DNA of 64,000 bases, from assembly GCA_017412715.1 (NCBI GenBank), contig JAFPWU010000010.1:1-64000 (forward strand), read 5' to 3'. Source of the DNA: Clostridia bacterium (GTDB lineage Bacteria; Bacillota; Clostridia; Christensenellales; Aristaeellaceae). Shown here in pieces: positions 61,092-64,000 of the stretch. Below the pieces are notes generated by a model, which was not told the DNA's origin, ran no database searches, and worked only from the letters and a program-made list of their open reading frames with translations. Numbering within the stretch: the first letter of the stretch is position 1; every line of letters begins with the position of its first letter. The position numbers and the translations under genes are program-made.

Positions 61092-64000
61092 TCACTCAAT
61101 TTTGATTCCGTAGATATTGTTCTTTCCCTTCTCCGTAGTGCCGACCACCATCATCCCGTCATACACCGCAGGGCTGGCCTCGATGGCGCCCTCCACCTGA
61201 AGGGACGCCTTCTCCGTGCCGGTTTCCCCGTCCACCATCAGGATTTTTCCGTCCCCGGAGCACTGGATAACGGCCCCGTTTCCGTCCCCGTCATAGACCG
61301 CCACGGGAGAGGAATAGCCGCTGCCGCTAAGCCCAACGGCCCAGACGATCCTCCCGTCCTCCTTGTTCAGGGCGATCAGCGCTGCGTTTTCCGAATTCAG
61401 GTTCAGCTGTTCCCGGCCCTCGTCGCTCAGGTTGTTCACCGTATAGTACACATATTCGCTCAGCCGGTTCTGGCCGATGACCGGAGAAGCCCGGAATCCG
61501 CTGACGGTTTTGTTCTTCGTATCCTTCCTTACGCCCACCGCGGCGGTCCACCTTTCTTCCCCTGTCAGGGCGTCGAAGCAGATCACCTCCGCCGTCCCCC
61601 GCTTTCCGGAGGCATAGAGGGTAGCCGCATACAGGTCCAGGCCATCCTCCCCATGCCAGTCCAGCGCCGGAGTGGATTCTACGCCGTCTTTCAGGGTCAC
61701 CGCCCAGCTGACCTTCAGCGTGTTGGTATCCACGCACCGGAGAATGCCGCCCATGTCCGCGTAATACACATACCGGTCATACATGGCGACGGAGGCTTCC
61801 ACCGCGGTGGAGGCATCCTTCTCTCCCTTTACCTTGCTCTTCATGGCCACGGTGGTAGGACTCTGGGAATAGGTCCCGGCGGCGTAATCAAACTCGGAAT
61901 TCAGGTTGATGAGATACAGCATGCCGTTGGTGCCGGCCGTCACCATGCACCCGGTGGTCCGATCGATCAGCGCGGAGGTTTCAAAGGAGCCCACCTGGTT
62001 ATACGGCCGGTTGTTCTTCCCGTCCAGCCCGTCAATCAGGCTCAGTTCCTTCTGCAGGTAAAGATTATACTGCCTGAGCCCGATCGTGCCGGTATGGCCG
62101 GACATCTTCCGGGCAAACTGCCCCACCGTCATGTAAGGGGCTCCCCCTGGATGCACGCTGGGGCTGGCCTTCATGGGGTATCCCAGCTTGATGGAATTCC
62201 GGGTAGCCGTCCCGTCGGAAAGATCCAGGAAGTAAATGCGTCCGTCCTGCCCGGCGGCGATCACCTCTTTCAGGCCGGATTTCTCCTTCTTGGCCTCATA
62301 CATTTCGCTCTGTTCGCGGACTTCCTTGCTCCACTTGACAATGGCAGGCTGTCCCGTCCAGCCGATGCCGTAGTAGGTCTGACCGGCTCCCTTCACGGAT
62401 CCGGCCTCCGCCGTCCAGCCGAGGGACAGGTGATCCATTCCCTTCACCGTACCCACCGCCCCGTTCTGGCGGAAGGCGTCCGTCCGGAAGGTCAGCACCC
62501 CCATTTTCCGCTTCGTATATTCACCCAGAACGGGCATATGAATCTTTTCCTTATCCGCCCTGGCGTACTCGACCACTTTTTTCGTTCCGTTGTAAACCAC
62601 CACGGTGGAGATCAGGGAAGGATCCGCGCTTTCGGCTGCGGAAGCCGTAAGCAGAAGCCTCTCCGGGGGCGCCTCCTCGCCTTCCGCTTCCTCCGCGGTC
62701 TCCCCCATCGGCGCAGAGGCGGACTCAGCGGCCGCTTCCGGTTCCGGATTCTCCTCAGAGTTCTCCTCTTCCGCCTCTTCCGCAGGCTCCGCTTCTTCCT
62801 CCGCGTTCACGGTTTCCGCCGGCTCCTCCCAGGCTTCGCTGGGATCATCCGGATCGGCCCCGGTTTCCGGAACCGGGGGCAGCGCTGCCTCCTGTGCTTC
62901 TCCCTCACCCAGGCCTTCCTGTTCCGCGTCGGACGCCTCATCCTCATCCGCAGGCTCCGCCTCGGGCTCCGGGGTCGGTTCAGGAGTTGCCGTAGGTTCC
63001 TCCGTGGCAAAAACCACGGGAATCTCTTCCTCGGCCTTCCCGGTTTCCTCGGCCTGCGTCTCCTTTGGAGGCAGCACCGTCACCTGCAGGGCATATTCCG
63101 TATTTTCCCAGATTTCCCCGGTCAGAACCTGCAGCGTCACCGATCCGTCATAAGGTTCCTCCGTATACCAGTTCAGCTCCCAGAGGAGCCCGTTCTCCTG
63201 AACATTGCGCAGATTATCGGTCGCAAGAGGCTCGCCGGTCTCGGCCAGCAGCCTGACGTCGGCCACGCCCTTTCCCGTCAGGGCAAAGAAATCCACCTGG
63301 GCCGGAGCCGCGTCGGAATCCTGGCCGCCAAAGATAAAGGAGATCACCTGATTATCCTGGGCAATTTCCTCCTGTCTTCCCATCAGGCCTGTCAGCCGCT
63401 GGCGAAGGCCTCCGAAGATTCCGTCCGCCGGAGACAGGAGTACCGCCAGCAGCAGGGCCGCCAGCAGCAGCAGGATCGCAATCGCCGCGATCATCCATCT
63501 GATTCCCCCGCGGGTTGGCTTCTCCTGGCGGACTGCCGGCTTTCCGCTATATCGCGGATCCCTTGGGTTTATCCCCGGGCCTTTTTCCTTCCGGAGCCTG
63601 CTGTTTTCGGCTGCGGGAGCATACCTTCCCCCCTCCCCGGCCTCCTCCTGCAGAGCCCCGCGGATCCGGTTTTCCTCGGCCAGCCGGCTTCTCCCCGCTT
63701 CGCTCATCCTGGCCCGGTCCTGGTAGCTCATGCCCATGCGGCCGGAAGCGTAGCCCACCTGTTCCCTGGGCTGGGACATCCTGTTCCTGGCGGAAAGGCG
63801 GCTCAGATCCGGAACACGGGTGGTATCCTCCTCGGACTTCTGCTGCTCCTGCTGCCTGCGGTAGCGGTTCGCTACTTCCCTGGCGGTTTCGCTGCCGGAT
63901 TCCAGCACCGGGTGATCCGTATAGCGTTCTTCCGTCTGCTCCGGCTCTTCTTCCCGGTATCTGTCAGCCCTTCTCCGCCTGCGGGGAGAGGTCTCCGGCG
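61092..64000 (-). CDS. Membrane-anchored PQQ-like beta-propeller protein (5' end outside window)
   Basis: At least 968 residues; the frame stays open to the right edge, so the start lies outside the window and the GTG at 63908 is probably internal. The visible order is an Arg/Gln/Glu-rich cytoplasmic region, one membrane segment (IRWMIAAIAILLLLAALLLA), a small beta domain, an acidic Glu/Ala/Pro linker of about 130 residues, then propeller repeats such as GRIYFLDLSDG, GMLYLINLNSE and VICFDALTGEERW. PQQ-like propellers of this sort act as scaffolds rather than as PQQ enzymes. No catalytic motif is seen; a cell-envelope role is inferred. Confidence 0.8.
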   Translation of the reverse strand, partial: PETSPRRRRRADRYREEEPEQTEERYTDHPVLESGSETAREVANRYRRQQEQQKSEEDTTRVPDLSRLSARNRMSQPREQVGYASGRMGMSYQDRARMSEAGRSRLAEENRIRGALQEEAGEGGRYAPAAENSRLRKEKGPGINPRDPRYSGKPAVRQEKPTRGGIRWMIAAIAILLLLAALLLAVLLSPADGIFGGLRQRLTGLMGRQEEIAQDNQVISFIFGGQDSDAAPAQVDFFALTGKGVADVRLLAETGEPLATDNLRNVQENGLLWELNWYTEEPYDGSVTLQVLTGEIWENTEYALQVTVLPPKETQAEETGKAEEEIPVVFATEEPTATPEPTPEPEAEPADEDEASDAEQEGLGEGEAQEAALPPVPETGADPDDPSEAWEEPAETVNAEEEAEPAEEAEEENSEENPEPEAAAESASAPMGETAEEAEGEEAPPERLLLTASAAESADPSLISTVVVYNGTKKVVEYARADKEKIHMPVLGEYTKRKMGVLTFRTDAFRQNGAVGTVKGMDHLSLGWTAEAGSVKGAGQTYYGIGWTGQPAIVKWSKEVREQSEMYEAKKEKSGLKEVIAAGQDGRIYFLDLSDGTATRNSIKLGYPMKASPSVHPGGAPYMTVGQFARKMSGHTGTIGLRQYNLYLQKELSLIDGLDGKNNRPYNQVGSFETSALIDRTTGCMVTAGTNGMLYLINLNSEFDYAAGTYSQSPTTVAMKSKVKGEKDASTAVEASVAMYDRYVYYADMGGILRCVDTNTLKVSWAVTLKDGVESTPALDWHGEDGLDLYAATLYASGKRGTAEVICFDALTGEERWTAAVGVRKDTKNKTVSGFRASPVIGQNRLSEYVYYTVNNLSDEGREQLNLNSENAALIALNKEDGRIVWAVGLSGSGYSSPVAVYDGDGNGAVIQCSGDGKILMVDGETGTEKASLQVEGAIEASPAVYDGMMVVGTTEKGKNNIYGIKIE

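Noticed and set aside
62605-63153. Ser/Ala-rich rightward frame
   Set aside because: It is the complement of the acidic Glu/Ala/Pro linker of the propeller protein, not a gene.
1-64000. tRNA, rRNA and CRISPR arrays
   Set aside because: No T-loop-like GGTTCGAAT runs with matching acceptor stems, no rRNA blocks and no evenly spaced direct repeats were seen on either strand.

Overview
The window looks like chromosome from an anaerobic, fibre-degrading Clostridia-type Firmicute of the gut or rumen. The evidence is moderately high G+C with GC-rich third positions, strong AGGAGG-type ribosome sites, several TTG and GTG starts, a class III (oxygen-sensitive) ribonucleotide reductase, three sugar ABC importers with LacI regulators, a Butyrivibrio Est1E-like feruloyl esterase and a Ruminococcus-like mannobiose epimerase/phosphorylase route. 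I cannot name the species. No rRNA, tRNA or CRISPR was seen.

Region 1 (1-9.4 kb): the window opens inside the 3' end of a group II intron (domains V and VI). A leftward operon follows: binding protein, two LplB/YtcP-type permeases, a YicI-like GH31 alpha-xylosidase and a GH43 enzyme, suited to xyloglucan or xylan oligosaccharides. A GH125 alpha-mannosidase is divergent from it.

Region 2 (9.4-20.4 kb): a leftward beta-mannan system. A binding protein and two permeases import mannooligosaccharides; an epimerase turns mannobiose into mannosylglucose; two GH130 phosphorylases and a GH2 beta-mannosidase finish the job. The LacI gene sits upstream, and a 25-bp palindrome lies just downstream of the importer promoter.

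Region 3 (20.5-37.8 kb): housekeeping and accessory genes. These are a nitroreductase, feruloyl esterase, phosphatase, a BtuFCD-like ABC transporter behind a cobalamin riboswitch and terminator, a patatin, a Tet(M)-like GTPase, a NYN-domain protein, YlmH, an exported M16C peptidase, a YARHG protein and a D-2-hydroxyacid dehydrogenase.

Region 4 (37.9-47.8 kb): a 190-bp MITE-like element with 8-bp flanking repeats, then an arabinoxylan-type set: GH127 beta-L-arabinofuranosidase, an importer, LacI regulator with operator, carboxylesterase and secreted GH10 xylanase. Its base and codon use looks somewhat different, so it may be acquired.

Region 5 (47.8-64 kb): trxB, an nrdD carrying a C-terminal redoxin domain behind tandem NrdR boxes, and a dapA-dapB-ddh-nrdG operon. 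Then come pgsA, an AraC regulator, a metallophosphoesterase with altered active-site motifs, a pseudouridine synthase, glpK and a large membrane-anchored beta-propeller protein that runs off the right edge.

The most unusual points are the NrdD-redoxin fusion next to a thioredoxin reductase, the MITE at the edge of the arabinoxylan cluster, a family of intergenic hairpins with a constant loop, and the degenerate metallophosphoesterase.
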